A DNA stretch of 64,000 nucleotides from Acinetobacter gyllenbergii CIP 110306 = MTCC 11365 (GTDB taxonomy: Bacteria; Pseudomonadota; Gammaproteobacteria; Pseudomonadales; Moraxellaceae), in the NCBI RefSeq assembly GCF_000413855.1, contig NZ_ATGG01000004.1, positions 1 to 64,000 on the forward strand, given 5' to 3'. Below, piece after piece: positions 45,971-55,629 of this stretch (position 1 is its first letter; each line of letters begins with the position of its first letter). The notes beneath the pieces were generated by a model that ran no database searches, was not told the origin of the DNA, and was given only the letters and a program-made list of their open reading frames with translations. Position numbers and translations under genes: made by a program.

Positions 45971-46930
45971 ATTATCCGCCTGCTCAGATTGATCACCACG
46001 GTAGACTTTGACTTCTTGTACTGGATAAGGAATTGAAATGCCTTTCTCGTCAAAAGCAGTCACCACCAATTCTTGAATTTCACTGATAGAGGCTGAGGTA
46101 CTGGTTTCTGTGGTATTGACCCACCAGCGTACCGTTAAATTAATTGAGAAATCTGCCAGCGCAGTGACATTGACCGAGAAGCCTGGTTGACTCAGCACAT
46201 TCAGATTACGATCCAGGATATCTAGAATAATCTTCTTGGCTTTTTGCATGTCATCTTCATAGCCAATACCGACTACAAATTCACAGCGACGACGTTGATA
46301 GGCATTATTGACGGTGACGGCACTGGTGTACACCGTGGCATTGGGAATTACGATACGACGGCCATCAGGCGAACGTAGGAAAGTCGCACGGATTTGAATA
46401 TCCTCCACATTGCCTTCTAAACCATTTACCACAATATCATCGCCGATGCGGAACGGTTCGCTGATCAGAATCAAAATCCCTGACAATAAGTTCTGGAAGA
46501 TATCTTTGAAGGCAAAACCAATTGCAACCGAACCAATTCCCAAAGCACCAATCAATTGACTTGGGGTAAAGCCCGGAATGGCAATCACCAACGCAATCAA
46601 GAAGCCAAAGAAGATAATAAAAGTACTACCGACACGATTGAGTACTAGGACTAAATTTTGGCGGGTATAGCTGCGATTTTCTAACGTCTTGCGAATAAAG
46701 AGTTTAAACAACTTGGTGAGCAGCCAAAAGATAATGAAAACAGTAATCGCAATCCCGATATAGGGAATGCGCTCCCAAAAGCTGTCCATGATTTTATCAA
46801 TGGTGGTATAGGCATCATGATATTTTTCGGTATGCGCCAATACTGTTTCAGTGGTCTTGGCGCTTGCTTGATGAATCAGCGCACCCGTATCTTTCGCCAC
46901 TTCAGTCAATGTTGTTTGTTCGTTTGCCAC
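45950..46930 (-). CDS. Small-conductance mechanosensitive channel, MscS family
   Basis: A 326-residue inner-membrane channel that opens on hypo-osmotic stretch. After a helical N-terminal stretch come three membrane segments; the pore helix region is LGIGSVAIGFAFKDIFQNLL with its Gly/Ala packing, followed by PFRIGDDIVVNGLEGNVEDI and the beta domain IPNATVYTSAVTV. GTG at 46930 is the best start (MANEQTTLTEV), with AGAG upstream; no in-frame ATG exists and a TTG at 46975 would be longer. It converges on rsmE with a 21-base overlap. Confidence 0.88.
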   Translation of the reverse strand: MANEQTTLTEVAKDTGALIHQASAKTTETVLAHTEKYHDAYTTIDKIMDSFWERIPYIGIAITVFIIFWLLTKLFKLFIRKTLENRSYTRQNLVLVLNRVGSTFIIFFGFLIALVIAIPGFTPSQLIGALGIGSVAIGFAFKDIFQNLLSGILILISEPFRIGDDIVVNGLEGNVEDIQIRATFLRSPDGRRIVIPNATVYTSAVTVNNAYQRRRCEFVVGIGYEDDMQKAKKIILDILDRNLNVLSQPGFSVNVTALADFSINLTVRWWVNTTETSTSASISEIQELVVTAFDEKGISIPYPVQEVKVYRGDQSEQADNSDKQAP

Positions 46931-47060
46931 AGCAAGATCTCTATTTCGCAAAGGAGGAGTAAATGAGGGGAGCAATCATAATGAATTTATGCCTAATACG
47001 CATGTGAAATTCAATATTTGCTTCCGCTCATGATCAAATCATTCGACAGAGGCGATTGGA

Positions 47061-47624
47061 TTAGAAATAACCGGTGGTATTTTCAATCAGTTGTGTTGGG
47101 GTTTCCCAAAGGTCTGGGCTCGCAAAATAATAAGCAAAAATGAAGATCCCTGACATCATCAGTAAGGTGATCAAAATCATCAGCCACGCCAGTAATTTTT
47201 CCCATGCCCGTGAAGGGCGAAGATCGCCATAATCATTGCGATGAGGGGTACCTGGTGCCAATAAAACATATAGAGTAAATAGCAACTGAATCACAGGTAC
47301 CAATAACAGCAAACAGAGCCAGCCGGTTTTATTTAAGTCATGTAGACGACGAATCAAAAACACGATTTGTAAATAAAAGGCACCCAACCATACTGCAATC
47401 ATGGCAAAGACTGACATGCCTGAAAAGGCGCTGAATATGGCATCATCAATATTGCTGCTTGCAAAAATACCCGCGAAGGCAAAGATCAAGATAAATGCAG
47501 CCAGACAGGCCAAGCTGAGTAAACCATACCAACCTAAATAACTGAGGCGATTGAAACGACCGCTTGGAGAGAGCGGATGGTCACTACGGGGCTGTACTTG
47601 CACAGTTGTTGCAGGATCAAACAT
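47061..47624 (-). CDS. DUF805 family membrane protein
   Basis: A 187-residue inner-membrane protein with about four hydrophobic segments. The family signature is seen in GRFNRLSYLGWYGLL and RRLHDLNKTGWLCLLLLVP, then GTPHRNDYGD. The function of DUF805 proteins is not established. An N-terminal soluble tail of about 20 residues precedes the first helix. Confidence 0.85.
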   Translation of the reverse strand: MFDPATTVQVQPRSDHPLSPSGRFNRLSYLGWYGLLSLACLAAFILIFAFAGIFASSNIDDAIFSAFSGMSVFAMIAVWLGAFYLQIVFLIRRLHDLNKTGWLCLLLLVPVIQLLFTLYVLLAPGTPHRNDYGDLRPSRAWEKLLAWLMILITLLMMSGIFIFAYYFASPDLWETPTQLIENTTGYF

Positions 47625-47963
47625 AGAGCATTCCTATTTTTTTGATTATTAAATCTTTTAAGCTTTTAGCAATGATCAAAATAATCACTTATTTTAAGAA
47701 CAAAAAGCATAGACAAGCAGTTCAAATTTAAATTATTTTGAGTAAATTTTTGAAAGTAAGTGCGTGGTAAAACAACAGGCTTTGTTATTTTAGTTGAGCA
47801 TGTCAGCTAAAAAGTTGCAATAGCATCGTCCTGACATTTCTACGACCAAAGCCGCATTGTTTGCGCTTGTAAATGGTGCCCATACTGCGAGAGAGAACAA
47901 AACATACCCGAGCAATAGATGAGAACATCTAAGGTATGAGATAAAAAACCAAGGAAGTGAGCT
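47625..47963. other. Intergenic region with acs leader hairpin
   Basis: 339 bases between divergent genes. Close to acs a two-tier hairpin is visible: CATACC (47903-47908) with GGTATG (47933-47938), and inside it AGATG-AGAA-CATCT (47917-47930). It ends just before AAGGAAGTGAGC, the acs ribosome site. Nothing else recognised. Confidence 0.5.
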
Positions 47964-49907
47964 ATGAAAGAAATCTACCCAGTGCCTGATAAATTCAAAG
48001 AAACGGCCAGAATCTCTGAAGCAGACTATTTCAAACGTTACCAGCATTCGATTGAGCAACCTGAAGCATTTTGGGCAGAGGAAGCCGGCAAGATTGAATG
48101 GATCAAACCATTCACACAGGTCAAGAATACCAGTTTCCAGCAAGATAATTTCAAAATTGAATGGTTTGCAGATGGTGAGCTGAATGTTTCTGCCAACTGC
48201 TTAGATCGTCATCTTAAAGATAATCCTTTAAAGCCTGCGATTATCTGGGAAGGTGATCATCCATCACGACATAAGATCATTTCTTTTGTCGAACTGCATG
48301 ATGAAGTATGCCGCTTTGCCAACGTACTTAAAAAACAGGGTATTCGCAAAGGGGATCGAGTGGTGCTGTATATGCCAATGGTGCCTGAAGCCGCAATAGC
48401 GATGCTGGCCTGCGCACGCATCGGTGCAGTGCATTGTGTGGTGTTTGGTGGCTTCTCGCCAGACTCATTGGCCAGTCGTATTGAAGACAGTCAAGCAAAA
48501 TTGGTCATTACCGCGGATGCGGGCATGCGTGGCGGCAAGCTGCTTCCATTAAAAGAAAATGTAGATGCTGCTTTAGCAATTAATGGGACGGATAGTGTCC
48601 AAAATGTCATTGTGGTGCATCGTACAGGTAATCCGATTCAGTTCAATGCTGAGCGTGATATTTGGTATCACCTTGCCATCATGGAAGTGGATGAGCACTG
48701 TCCACCAGAACCAATGAAAGCAGAAGATCCGCTCTTCATTCTGTACACTTCTGGTTCAACAGGTAAACCGAAAGGTGTATTGCATACCACAGGTGGTTAT
48801 CTGGTCTATGTGAATACCACCTTTAGAGAAGTCTTTGATCTACGCGAAGATGATGTGTATTGGTGTACCGCCGATGTAGGTTGGATTACAGGGCATAGTT
48901 ATTTACTTTACGGGCCACTGAGTAATGCCACCACCACCGTGATGTTTGAAGGGATTCCACAATACCCAACTTGGGCACGTATCGGTCATGTAATTGATAA
49001 GCACAACATTACCATTCTATATACGGCGCCGACTGCGATTCGTGCCATGATGCGTGAAGGCGATGCCTATGTGCGTGAAAGTGATCGCAGTAGTTTACGC
49101 CTACTTGGCTCGGTCGGTGAACCGATCAACCCAGAGGCATGGAACTGGTATCACGAAGTGGTGGGTGAAGGTCGCTGTCCAATTGTCGATACATGGTGGC
49201 AAACTGAAACTGGCGGTATTTTAATTTCCCCATTGCCGGGTGCAACCGCCTTAAAACCAGGTTCCGCGACACGTCCATTTTTCGGGGTACAACCCGCCTT
49301 GGTCGATGCCGAGGGCAATGAGCTTGAAGGTGCAACCGAAGGTAATCTGGTGATTAAAGATTCATGGCCAGGTCAAATGCGAACCATTTGGGGCGATCCA
49401 GAACGCTTTATTGAAGCCTATTTCTCGACCTTTAAAGGCAGTTATTTCACTGGTGATGGCGCACGCCGAGATGCAGATGGCTATTACTGGATTACTGGAC
49501 GTGTCGATGATGTACTCAATGTATCTGGTCATCGTCTAGGGACGGCTGAAATTGAGAGTGCATTGGTGGCACATGAGGCCGTGGCTGAGGCTGCGGTGGT
49601 CGGCATGCCGCATGAGATTAAGGGTCAAGGCATTTGTACTTTTGTCACTTTACAAGCTGATGTGGCTGAGTCTGAGGAGCTACGTAAGGAATTGGTCAAT
49701 TGGGTGCGTAAAGTGCTTGGGCCTGTGGCCACCCCAGATGCACTGCATTGGGCGCCTGCATTACCCAAAACCCGTTCAGGTAAAATCATGCGCCGTATCC
49801 TAAGAAAGATCGCGGCAAATGAATTGGATACTTTGGGGGATACCTCAACGTTGGCTGAACCTGCTGTGGTTGAACATTTGATTGCCACGGTTTATCCAAA
49901 CCGATAA
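47964..49907 (+). CDS. acs: Acetyl-CoA synthetase
   Basis: A 647-residue AMP-forming ligase that activates acetate. Motifs of the adenylating superfamily are complete: the P-loop [22 protein letters not shown], the hinge [13 protein letters not shown] and the C-terminal [10 protein letters not shown] whose Lys is catalytic and, in relatives, regulated by acetylation. AAGGAAGTGAG precedes the ATG. Confidence 0.96.
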   Translation: MKEIYPVPDKFKETARISEADYFKRYQHSIEQPEAFWAEEAGKIEWIKPFTQVKNTSFQQDNFKIEWFADGELNVSANCLDRHLKDNPLKPAIIWEGDHPSRHKIISFVELHDEVCRFANVLKKQGIRKGDRVVLYMPMVPEAAIAMLACARIGAVHCVVFGGFSPDSLASRIEDSQAKLVITADAGMRGGKLLPLKENVDAALAINGTDSVQNVIVVHRTGNPIQFNAERDIWYHLAIMEVDEHCPPEPMKAEDPLFILYTSGSTGKPKGVLHTTGGYLVYVNTTFREVFDLREDDVYWCTADVGWITGHSYLLYGPLSNATTTVMFEGIPQYPTWARIGHVIDKHNITILYTAPTAIRAMMREGDAYVRESDRSSLRLLGSVGEPINPEAWNWYHEVVGEGRCPIVDTWWQTETGGILISPLPGATALKPGSATRPFFGVQPALVDAEGNELEGATEGNLVIKDSWPGQMRTIWGDPERFIEAYFSTFKGSYFTGDGARRDADGYYWITGRVDDVLNVSGHRLGTAEIESALVAHEAVAEAAVVGMPHEIKGQGICTFVTLQADVAESEELRKELVNWVRKVLGPVATPDALHWAPALPKTRSGKIMRRILRKIAANELDTLGDTSTLAEPAVVEHLIATVYPNR

Positions 49908-49923
49908 ACCCGATGCAAATGTG

Positions 49924-49957
49924 AAAAGAGCGTTCGATGGAACGCTCTTTTTTTTTA
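49924..49957. terminator. Bidirectional terminator after acs
   Basis: AAAAGAGCGTTC pairs with GAACGCTCTTTT around GATG, followed by T on the plus side and A on the other. It lies between acs and the converging hydrolase gene. Confidence 0.9.
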
Positions 49958-49967
49958 TCTGTATTAT

Positions 49968-50510
49968 TTAATTGTGCGCCAAAAAATCTGCCGTGTTTTG
50001 TACAGTGGCAAAGAAACCCAGTGCAGATAAGAACGCCGTTTGCACATCTGCGGCTTTGACGATTTTACCCGCATGTTCGAGATCACGGGTTGCCGTGGCA
50101 TCTGCAATCACAATAGGTTGATAGCCGAGTTCTTTGGCTGCACGTGTACCCGAATCAATACAGACATGGGTCATCATGCCAGTTATCACTAACTGCTCAA
50201 CTTGATGCTGCTGTAACAACGCTTGAAGATTGGTTTCTAGAAAGCTATTGGGAAAATGTTTTTCAACAATGATTGAGTTCTCGGTCACTTTCAGTTGTGG
50301 ATGTAATTCAACACCGACGGTATTTTCCTGAAAGAAACTGGCTGAAGCTGGATTAATATGTTGAATATAAATAATCGGTAAATTGTTTTGGATAAAATGA
50401 TCTTCTAATTGGTTGGTATATTGCAGAGCAAGCTCTGGATTGACCAATTCCATTTTGCCATTTTTAAAATAATCATTTTGCACATCAATAATTAGTAGGG
50501 CCTGTTTCAT
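49968..50510 (-). CDS. Isochorismatase-like cysteine hydrolase
   Basis: A 180-residue hydrolase with the full triad: Asp in LLIIDVQNDYF, Lys in VEKHFPNSF and Cys in MTHVCIDSGTRAA. Family members are nicotinamidases, isochorismatases and other amidases; the substrate cannot be told. The ATG at 50510 follows GGAAC; the frame extends to 50525. It is divergent from an Lrp-type regulator, which is the likely controller. Confidence 0.88.
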   Translation of the reverse strand: MKQALLIIDVQNDYFKNGKMELVNPELALQYTNQLEDHFIQNNLPIIYIQHINPASASFFQENTVGVELHPQLKVTENSIIVEKHFPNSFLETNLQALLQQHQVEQLVITGMMTHVCIDSGTRAAKELGYQPIVIADATATRDLEHAGKIVKAADVQTAFLSALGFFATVQNTADFLAHN

Positions 50511-50614
50511 TATGTTTAGTTCCAAGATTAAGATAAAACAAGCATAGGGTGAAACAGAGAAATCGGCTATATTCAGGTGAAAGCATTGTTGCTGGTTTTC
50601 TTTCGTAATGAAAA

Positions 50615-51028
50615 ATGAATATTGAACTTGATCCCATCGACTTAAAAATTATTGAATTGCTGAAGCAAGACTCACGTTTAAGCCATAAAGAAATTGGACA
50701 GCGCGTGCATCGTACTGGGCAGGCAGTGGGTGCTCGTATTGCACAGTTAATGGATGCAGGCATTATCAAAAATTACACCATCGCGATAAAGTATGAACAT
50801 CAACAATTCATCCAATTGTTTATGAATGATCAGCAAGCTTTTATTGAGGTTGAGCGTTTGGTTAAACAATATGAGCAAGTGGATGAGTGTTTTAAAATTC
50901 TTGGCAATGCCTGCTATATGATCGTGAGCCACTTTAACCCGCCACAATTAAATGAATTTATTGAACAGCTGTCGCAGTGGTGCCGTTATTCGGTTGAAAC
51001 GGTCATGCGTGAAATTGAGACCCATTAA
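50615..51028 (+). CDS. Lrp/AsnC-family regulator
   Basis: A 137-residue regulator. The N-terminal HTH is LDPIDLKIIELLKQDSRLSH to GQAVGARIAQLMDAGIIKNY; the C-terminal RAM-like domain is short, so effector binding may differ from Lrp. Divergent from the isochorismatase-like gene 104 bases away. Shares a terminator region with the converging sfnG. Confidence 0.87.
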   Translation: MNIELDPIDLKIIELLKQDSRLSHKEIGQRVHRTGQAVGARIAQLMDAGIIKNYTIAIKYEHQQFIQLFMNDQQAFIEVERLVKQYEQVDECFKILGNACYMIVSHFNPPQLNEFIEQLSQWCRYSVETVMREIETH

Positions 51029-51031
51029 AAT

Positions 51032-51059
51032 AAAAAAGCCCCAAGCCGAGCCTTGGGGG
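51032..51059 (-). terminator. sfnG terminator (minus strand)
   Basis: On the minus strand CCCCAAG pairs with CTTGGGG across 6 bases and is followed by CTTTTTTA. It lies between sfnG and the converging Lrp-type gene. Confidence 0.85.
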
Positions 51060-51105
51060 AGTATCTGCCATTTGTTTTGTTATTCTTTTTATTTAACGCT
51101 GAAAA

Positions 51106-52212
51106 CTACGCTGATTTTGCTGCGAGATGATGCTCCTGTTGTTGTTCAAGTTGACGGACCAGCGGTAAAACTTTTTCTCCAAAATATTCCACCTCCTCAA
51201 TGAAATGCAGAAAGCCTGAAAGAACAAGATCTACCCCCACATTTTTTAAAGCCACAATCCGTTCTGCAATTTGCTGCGGTGTGCCAATCAGATTGGTTTT
51301 AAAACCGTCATTATATTGAACCAGATCGTCAAAGGTCGATTTTGCCCAATTTCCCTCACGCTCGGGCGCTGCTGCACCTGCTTCACGAGTCGCATCACCG
51401 AAGGCATTCACTGCTTCGACGTTGGCTTGAGCAATGATTTCATTCAGGACTGCTTTGGCTTCCGCCTCAGTATCACGAGCAATAATAAAAGCATTGACGC
51501 CAATTTTGACCTGTCGATTGGCTAACTTGGCTTTGCTGCGCACATCATCAACCTGCTTTTTGATTTCTTCAACGCTATTGCCATTGGTAAAATACCAGTC
51601 CGATACACGCGCAGCCATATCACGTGCGGCACGTGAACTACCGCCTTGAAACACTTCGATATAAGGTTTTTGCAGCGGCTTTGGTTTAAGCGTGTAATTC
51701 TGAAATTGGTAGTATTTGCCATCAAAGCTGTAATTGTCAGTGCTCCATACCCCTTTTAGGGTGCGGATAAATTCTTCTGAACGGACATAACGTTCATCAT
51801 GTTCAGGCCAAGGTTCACCAATCGCATCAAATTCGCCGCGGAACCAACCACTGACGACATTAATGGCGATACGCCCTTGGGTGAGATAGTCAATCGTGGC
51901 CAATTGTTTAGCCGCGAGTACAGGCTTCCAAGGGCCAGGTAGGATTGCTGCAATTACTCGGAGCTTCTCAGTTTTTGCCAAGAGGGCATGGCTGAAACTG
52001 ACCGATTCATGTTGGTTGTCTGCGCCATAACCCGCGGTAAAACGGATTTGAGTGAGGGCGTATTCAAAGCCGCTTCGTTCCGCTGCTTGTGCGAGACGCA
52101 CGTTATAGTCATAGCTCCAGTCGGTACGTTGTTCAATGTTGCTTACAACGAGACCGCCACTCACATTTGGAACCCAGTAGGCAAATTTAATTGCGGATGC
52201 TGTTGTTGTCAT
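51106..52212 (-). CDS. sfnG: FMNH2-dependent dimethylsulfone monooxygenase
   Basis: A 368-residue flavin-dependent luciferase-fold monooxygenase. It matches SfnG closely by memory: KFAYWVPNVSGGLVVSNIEQ, QIRFTAGYGA, SGWFRGEFDAIGEPW, QGGSSRAARDMAARVSDWYF and NLIGTPQQIAERIV. SfnG turns dimethylsulfone into methanesulfinate for sulfur supply. The ATG at 52212 follows GGAGG; the in-frame ATG at 52227 is part of that ribosome site. The reductase gene lies directly upstream. Confidence 0.92.
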   Translation of the reverse strand: MTTTASAIKFAYWVPNVSGGLVVSNIEQRTDWSYDYNVRLAQAAERSGFEYALTQIRFTAGYGADNQHESVSFSHALLAKTEKLRVIAAILPGPWKPVLAAKQLATIDYLTQGRIAINVVSGWFRGEFDAIGEPWPEHDERYVRSEEFIRTLKGVWSTDNYSFDGKYYQFQNYTLKPKPLQKPYIEVFQGGSSRAARDMAARVSDWYFTNGNSVEEIKKQVDDVRSKAKLANRQVKIGVNAFIIARDTEAEAKAVLNEIIAQANVEAVNAFGDATREAGAAAPEREGNWAKSTFDDLVQYNDGFKTNLIGTPQQIAERIVALKNVGVDLVLSGFLHFIEEVEYFGEKVLPLVRQLEQQQEHHLAAKSA

Positions 52213-52236
52213 CGTTGTATCCTCCATTCAATATGC

Positions 52237-52977
52237 TTATGCCACGTGAGTAAGATTCTTGGCTGACTTGGGGTGTAAGCGAGATTCAGCTGCATCCAGA
52301 TTCGGTACCGCAGCAGATGGGAGTACCTCTGCCTGTTCAATCTGTTTATTGATGCCGAGATTTTGATTGGCTTGTTCAGTTTTGGTTTTGATTGCCGCTG
52401 CACGTTGGCCTTTGGCTGGCGCCCACTCTAAAATCGGTAAGGCACGTGCCACGGCGAGGGTCACGCGATCTGATAATTGCTCGCTTTTGACCGTATATTC
52501 AGGCGTAAAGTCACGGTCAGTGGCATAGACCCCAATCGGTAAGGTTTGTGCTTGGAAAAAGCTAAATAAAGGGCGTAATTGATGTTCTAATACCAGCGCA
52601 TGACGGTCACTGCCACCTGAGGCTGCCAGTAAAACGGGTACATCGACCAAAGCCGTCTGTTCAACAAAATCGAAGAAGTGTTTAAATAAACCTGTAAACG
52701 AAGCACGATAAACTGGGGTGCCGACAATCAGTGCATCTGCTGCTTCTACCGCTGCGAGATCATCTTGTACGCGTTGTGGCAATTGATTGCGGTAAATGGC
52801 TCCACCCAATAATGGCCCGATTTCACTGAGTTTAACGAAATGGACTTTGATATCGATCGCTTCTGAAAGTTCATCCAGAATCGCCTGAACCAAACTTTCA
52901 GTTTTTGACGGGCTGTTTAAACCACCTGATACAGCGACAATATTGAGAGGAGTTGTGAGAGTATTGCGATTGGACAT
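52237..52977 (-). CDS. msuE: NAD(P)H-dependent FMN reductase (MsuE-like)
   Basis: A 246-residue flavodoxin-fold reductase expected to supply FMNH2 to SfnG. FMN-binding segments are AVSGGLNSPSKTESLV, TPVYRASFTGLFKHFFDFV and the phosphate-contacting LLAASGGSDRHALV. The C-terminal 50 residues are a poorly conserved Gln/Ala-rich tail. Its stop is 24 bases from the sfnG start. I see no sigma-54 promoter of the kind used by Pseudomonas sulfone genes. Confidence 0.88.
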   Translation of the reverse strand: MSNRNTLTTPLNIVAVSGGLNSPSKTESLVQAILDELSEAIDIKVHFVKLSEIGPLLGGAIYRNQLPQRVQDDLAAVEAADALIVGTPVYRASFTGLFKHFFDFVEQTALVDVPVLLAASGGSDRHALVLEHQLRPLFSFFQAQTLPIGVYATDRDFTPEYTVKSEQLSDRVTLAVARALPILEWAPAKGQRAAAIKTKTEQANQNLGINKQIEQAEVLPSAAVPNLDAAESRLHPKSAKNLTHVA

Positions 52978-53326
52978 AATAACGGCCTAAAAGATCATTT
53001 CGAATTGCTATTTATTTATCTACACCGCAGGCCAAGCTGTAAAATAAGGAAATGCTGCAAGCTTATCTTTTTTAAAGATATGTCGATAAATCACAATAAA
53101 TATCAAATTTTAGGTAGTTAATTTTCTGTTTCTATTCAAGATTTTTGAATCTATTTTATTTACAGAACATTTTAATGAAGTTATATCAATATTTGATTTA
53201 TTTTGCGCGAAAAGGAAATAAATCCTGTCTTGTGCTTGACCTAGCCTTGAATTGAAAATAGGCTTAAGCGGATTGAATTTAAATAAACATCGTACAGTGA
53301 CGTACTTGCAGATAGCTTAAGCGCTT
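52978..53326. other. Divergent intergenic region between msuE and a response regulator
   Basis: 349 AT-rich bases holding both promoters. TTGACC at about 53238 with TAGGCT 17 bases later is a weak plus-strand candidate. No structured element or small gene found. Confidence 0.4.
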
Positions 53327-53977
53327 ATGAATATTTTAATTGTAGACGACCATCCTTTATTTAGACATGCTTTGATTCAAGCGGTTCGTTATAGTTTGCC
53401 ACAGGCGCAGATTCAGGAAACAGCTGATGTTGATGAGTTTTATGCACGTTTAGAGCATGGCTCAGAGCCTGATCTGGTGTTGCTGGACTTAAATCTTCCA
53501 GGTGCATCCGGTTTTTCTGCCTTGGTGTATGTGCGCGCACAATATCCCGCAATTCCGATTATTGTGGTCTCAGCACATGAAGAAGTTTCAATTATTCAAC
53601 GTGCGATTGCGCATGGTGCAATGGGCTATATTCCAAAATCTTCACATCCAAGCCATATCGGTGAAGCGATTAAGCAGGTGTTAGAAGGCGAGATCTGGTT
53701 ACCACCGAACTTACCAACCCATGCGGGCTTTGATCCGCGTGCGGCAGATGAGACGGCTTTAGCCGAACGTTTACAATCGCTCACCCCTCAGCAGTTCCGT
53801 GTGTTGATGATGGTGGCAGAAGGCCTGTTGAATAAACAAATTGCCTATGAGTTAGAGGTATCAGAAGCGACGATTAAAGCGCATGTGACTGCGATTTTCC
53901 GTAAACTAGGCGTACAAAATCGCACTCAAGCCGTCTTGGCGATTAGTGCCTTAAATATTGAAGATAAGAAGATGTAA
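53327..53977 (+). CDS. NarL/LuxR-type response regulator, orphan
   Basis: A 216-residue two-domain regulator. The receiver domain has acidic residues in VDDHPLF, phospho-acceptor Asp in LVLLDLNLPGASG, Thr/Ser in VVSAHEE and Lys in YIPKSS. The C-terminal LuxR HTH runs LTPQQFRVLMMVAEGLLNKQ to SEATIKAHVTAIFRKLGVQ. No histidine kinase gene is adjacent, so the input is unknown. Confidence 0.9.
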   Translation: MNILIVDDHPLFRHALIQAVRYSLPQAQIQETADVDEFYARLEHGSEPDLVLLDLNLPGASGFSALVYVRAQYPAIPIIVVSAHEEVSIIQRAIAHGAMGYIPKSSHPSHIGEAIKQVLEGEIWLPPNLPTHAGFDPRAADETALAERLQSLTPQQFRVLMMVAEGLLNKQIAYELEVSEATIKAHVTAIFRKLGVQNRTQAVLAISALNIEDKKM

Positions 53978-54026
53978 GGTTTAAAACTGAGGGATTGGAT
54001 GTCTTCGCTTAATCAGATCGAAAAAC

Positions 54027-54056
54027 AAAAAACCAGTTCATATGAACTGGTTTTTT
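54027..54056. terminator. Bidirectional terminator between the response regulator and Omp33-36
   Basis: AAAAAACCAGTTCA pairs with TGAACTGGTTTTTT with a 2-base centre (the inner pairs must open). Symmetrical; serves both converging genes. Confidence 0.9.
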
Positions 54057-54096
54057 GCTATGAATTAGATGTTCTGTATAGAACCTAAATCCAATA

Positions 54097-54996
54097 TTAG
54101 AAACGGAACTTCGCGTTTAAGCCAACAGTTTGTGTATCTACGTTTGCATGTACTGCATTCGCGTTTACATATGTTGCACCTACAGCAATTGCTGGAGTGA
54201 TGAAGTAGTTGACATTCGCGCCCCAAGCAGATTTGATTGGAGAGAAGTTGTCTTCATTTAATGGGTTTGAGCTGAAGTTAGCTTCTGCATATGATGCACC
54301 AACGCTTAACTTAGGCGTTACATATACGTCAGTTTTCAATTCGTATGCTTGGAAGTCACCGTAAACAAGACCAGCTTCAAAACCTACAGCCATGTTTGTA
54401 CCGTCGATGTTACCTACGTATTTAGTACGTGCAGTAATCGCATCTTGGTCTTCACCAATAACTAATGGTTGAGCTACTGATTTAGCAATACCATTTGAAA
54501 GAACGCTATTTGCATCTAAAGCAAATTGGTCAGCGATGTTTGTATAACCAACAGCAACTAAGAAGTTAGGAGTAAGCATTGTACCTACTTCTAATGCAAA
54601 ACGGTCGCCATTGTCTTTTTCGCCTTCAGACTTAGTCTGAGAGTGGCTATAAGAAGCGCTTGTATATACTGGTAAGTAAGGTGTTGGAAGGTAAGCTTCA
54701 CCTTTTGCACCGAAAGAGTTGTTCTTAACAGTTGCAACTTCGTCACCGCTTAATTTTGCAAAGCTGTAAGCTACAGATACATTAGAAGCTTGGTTTAAGA
54801 ACGCAGCTTCAGCTAAAGGACCTTTAGATGCATCTACATTTTTAAAGTAGTAAGTACCTTGAGCAGCACCTGTAAAGTCTTTGTCATTTAAGTCTTTAGC
54901 TTCGATGAATTCAGATTGACCTTGAACTTCGAATTGGTATGCGTGAGCACCGGTCATGGCTAAAACTAAAGCAGTGGCTAAACCGAGTTTTTTCAT
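54097..54996 (-). CDS. Outer membrane porin Omp33-36
   Basis: A 299-residue outer-membrane channel. It matches Acinetobacter Omp33-36 closely by memory: MKKLGLATALVLAMTGAHA signal, mature YQFEVQGQSE, NVDASKGPLAEAAFLNQASN, LPTPYLPVYTSASY, VNYFITPAIAVGATYV and a C-terminal GLNAKFRF. In A. baumannii the protein is a water/solute channel whose loss is associated with carbapenem resistance, and it acts on host cells. It lies one intergenic region away from an OXA gene, read in the opposite direction. Confidence 0.92.
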   Translation of the reverse strand: MKKLGLATALVLAMTGAHAYQFEVQGQSEFIEAKDLNDKDFTGAAQGTYYFKNVDASKGPLAEAAFLNQASNVSVAYSFAKLSGDEVATVKNNSFGAKGEAYLPTPYLPVYTSASYSHSQTKSEGEKDNGDRFALEVGTMLTPNFLVAVGYTNIADQFALDANSVLSNGIAKSVAQPLVIGEDQDAITARTKYVGNIDGTNMAVGFEAGLVYGDFQAYELKTDVYVTPKLSVGASYAEANFSSNPLNEDNFSPIKSAWGANVNYFITPAIAVGATYVNANAVHANVDTQTVGLNAKFRF

Positions 54997-55040
54997 AATG
55001 ATTTCCAGCTTTAAAACAATTAAAGAGTAAAGTTGGAGTC

Positions 55041-55068
55041 ATTGTATTGTAACAAAGTATGAAGTCAA
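55041..55068 (-). promoter_or_regulatory. Promoter of Omp33-36
   Basis: Read on the minus strand: TTGACT, 16 bases, TACAAT, about 45 bases before the ATG. Same layout as the promoters of the other two porin paralogues. Confidence 0.72.
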
Positions 55069-55514
55069 TGTAATAAATTTGGGCTTCCGATAAACGAACA
55101 AATGCTGATCAGCTGGTGTGTGAAAAATGAGCGATTAAAATAAATCGTGTCAACCATTTATAAAATACATATCAAACAAATAGATAAGTTTATTTTTTGA
55201 CAATATCAAGCAAGTAATCAGAATGTCATGTATCACTATTTTGATTGGTTTATTCGATCTTATTAATCGTTTTTTTCGCTCAAAAGATTCTTATTATTGT
55301 CATAAACATGCAGCTAAAAGTGTGAGATTTAATCTGGTTTTTGAGTTTTTCTGCGATGAACTTTGCAAAATCATGATATTCATTCTCAGTTAATATAAAC
55401 TAAAAATCACATAAAAATCGAACTTTTAATGATCAATTAACAAAATCGATTGTAATGATAAACCCGATCTATTTAATCAACTTTACTTTCTGAGAGCTAA
55501 TTCACATAATACAT
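55069..55514. other. Long AT-rich intergenic region without a recognised gene
   Basis: About 450 bases between the Omp33-36 promoter and the candidate RNA upstream of the OXA gene. I find no frame with a ribosome site. TTTACT-N17-CATAAT (55482-55510) at its right end is a promoter candidate. Confidence 0.45.
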
Positions 55515-55516
55515 AG

Positions 55517-55629
55517 CAAGAGATATCTAATTTGCATTTAAATATCTCATAACATTTTCTTTTGAGTTTTTTGATGTTTTACATCATCGTTTTACTAGCT
55601 CGGCTTTCCCCAAGGCTGAGCTTTTTTTT
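55517..55629 (+). ncRNA. Candidate small RNA or leader RNA upstream of the OXA gene
   Basis: A promoter-like TTTACT-N17-CATAAT (55482-55510) is followed about 110 bases later by two hairpins: TGATG-TTTTA-CATCA and then a 10-bp stem AGCTCGGCTT/AGGCTGAGCT (two G-T pairs, 55597-55622) ending in TTTTTTT. No gene precedes this plus-strand terminator, so something short must be made here. It ends about 95 bases before the OXA start. Confidence 0.45.
55597..55629 (+). terminator. Intrinsic terminator with no gene upstream
   Basis: AGCTCGGCTT pairs with AGGCTGAGCT (two G-T pairs) around TCCCCA, followed by seven or more T. The nearest upstream gene is on the other strand. Confidence 0.8.

Noticed and set aside
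47790-48143. 117-codon minus-strand frame across the acs start
   Set aside because: Overlaps the acs leader and N-terminus; no ribosome site and no recognisable protein pattern.
52978-53060. Sigma-54 promoter upstream of msuE, as in Pseudomonas sulfone genes
   Set aside because: No GG and GC pair with the required 10-base spacing was found.
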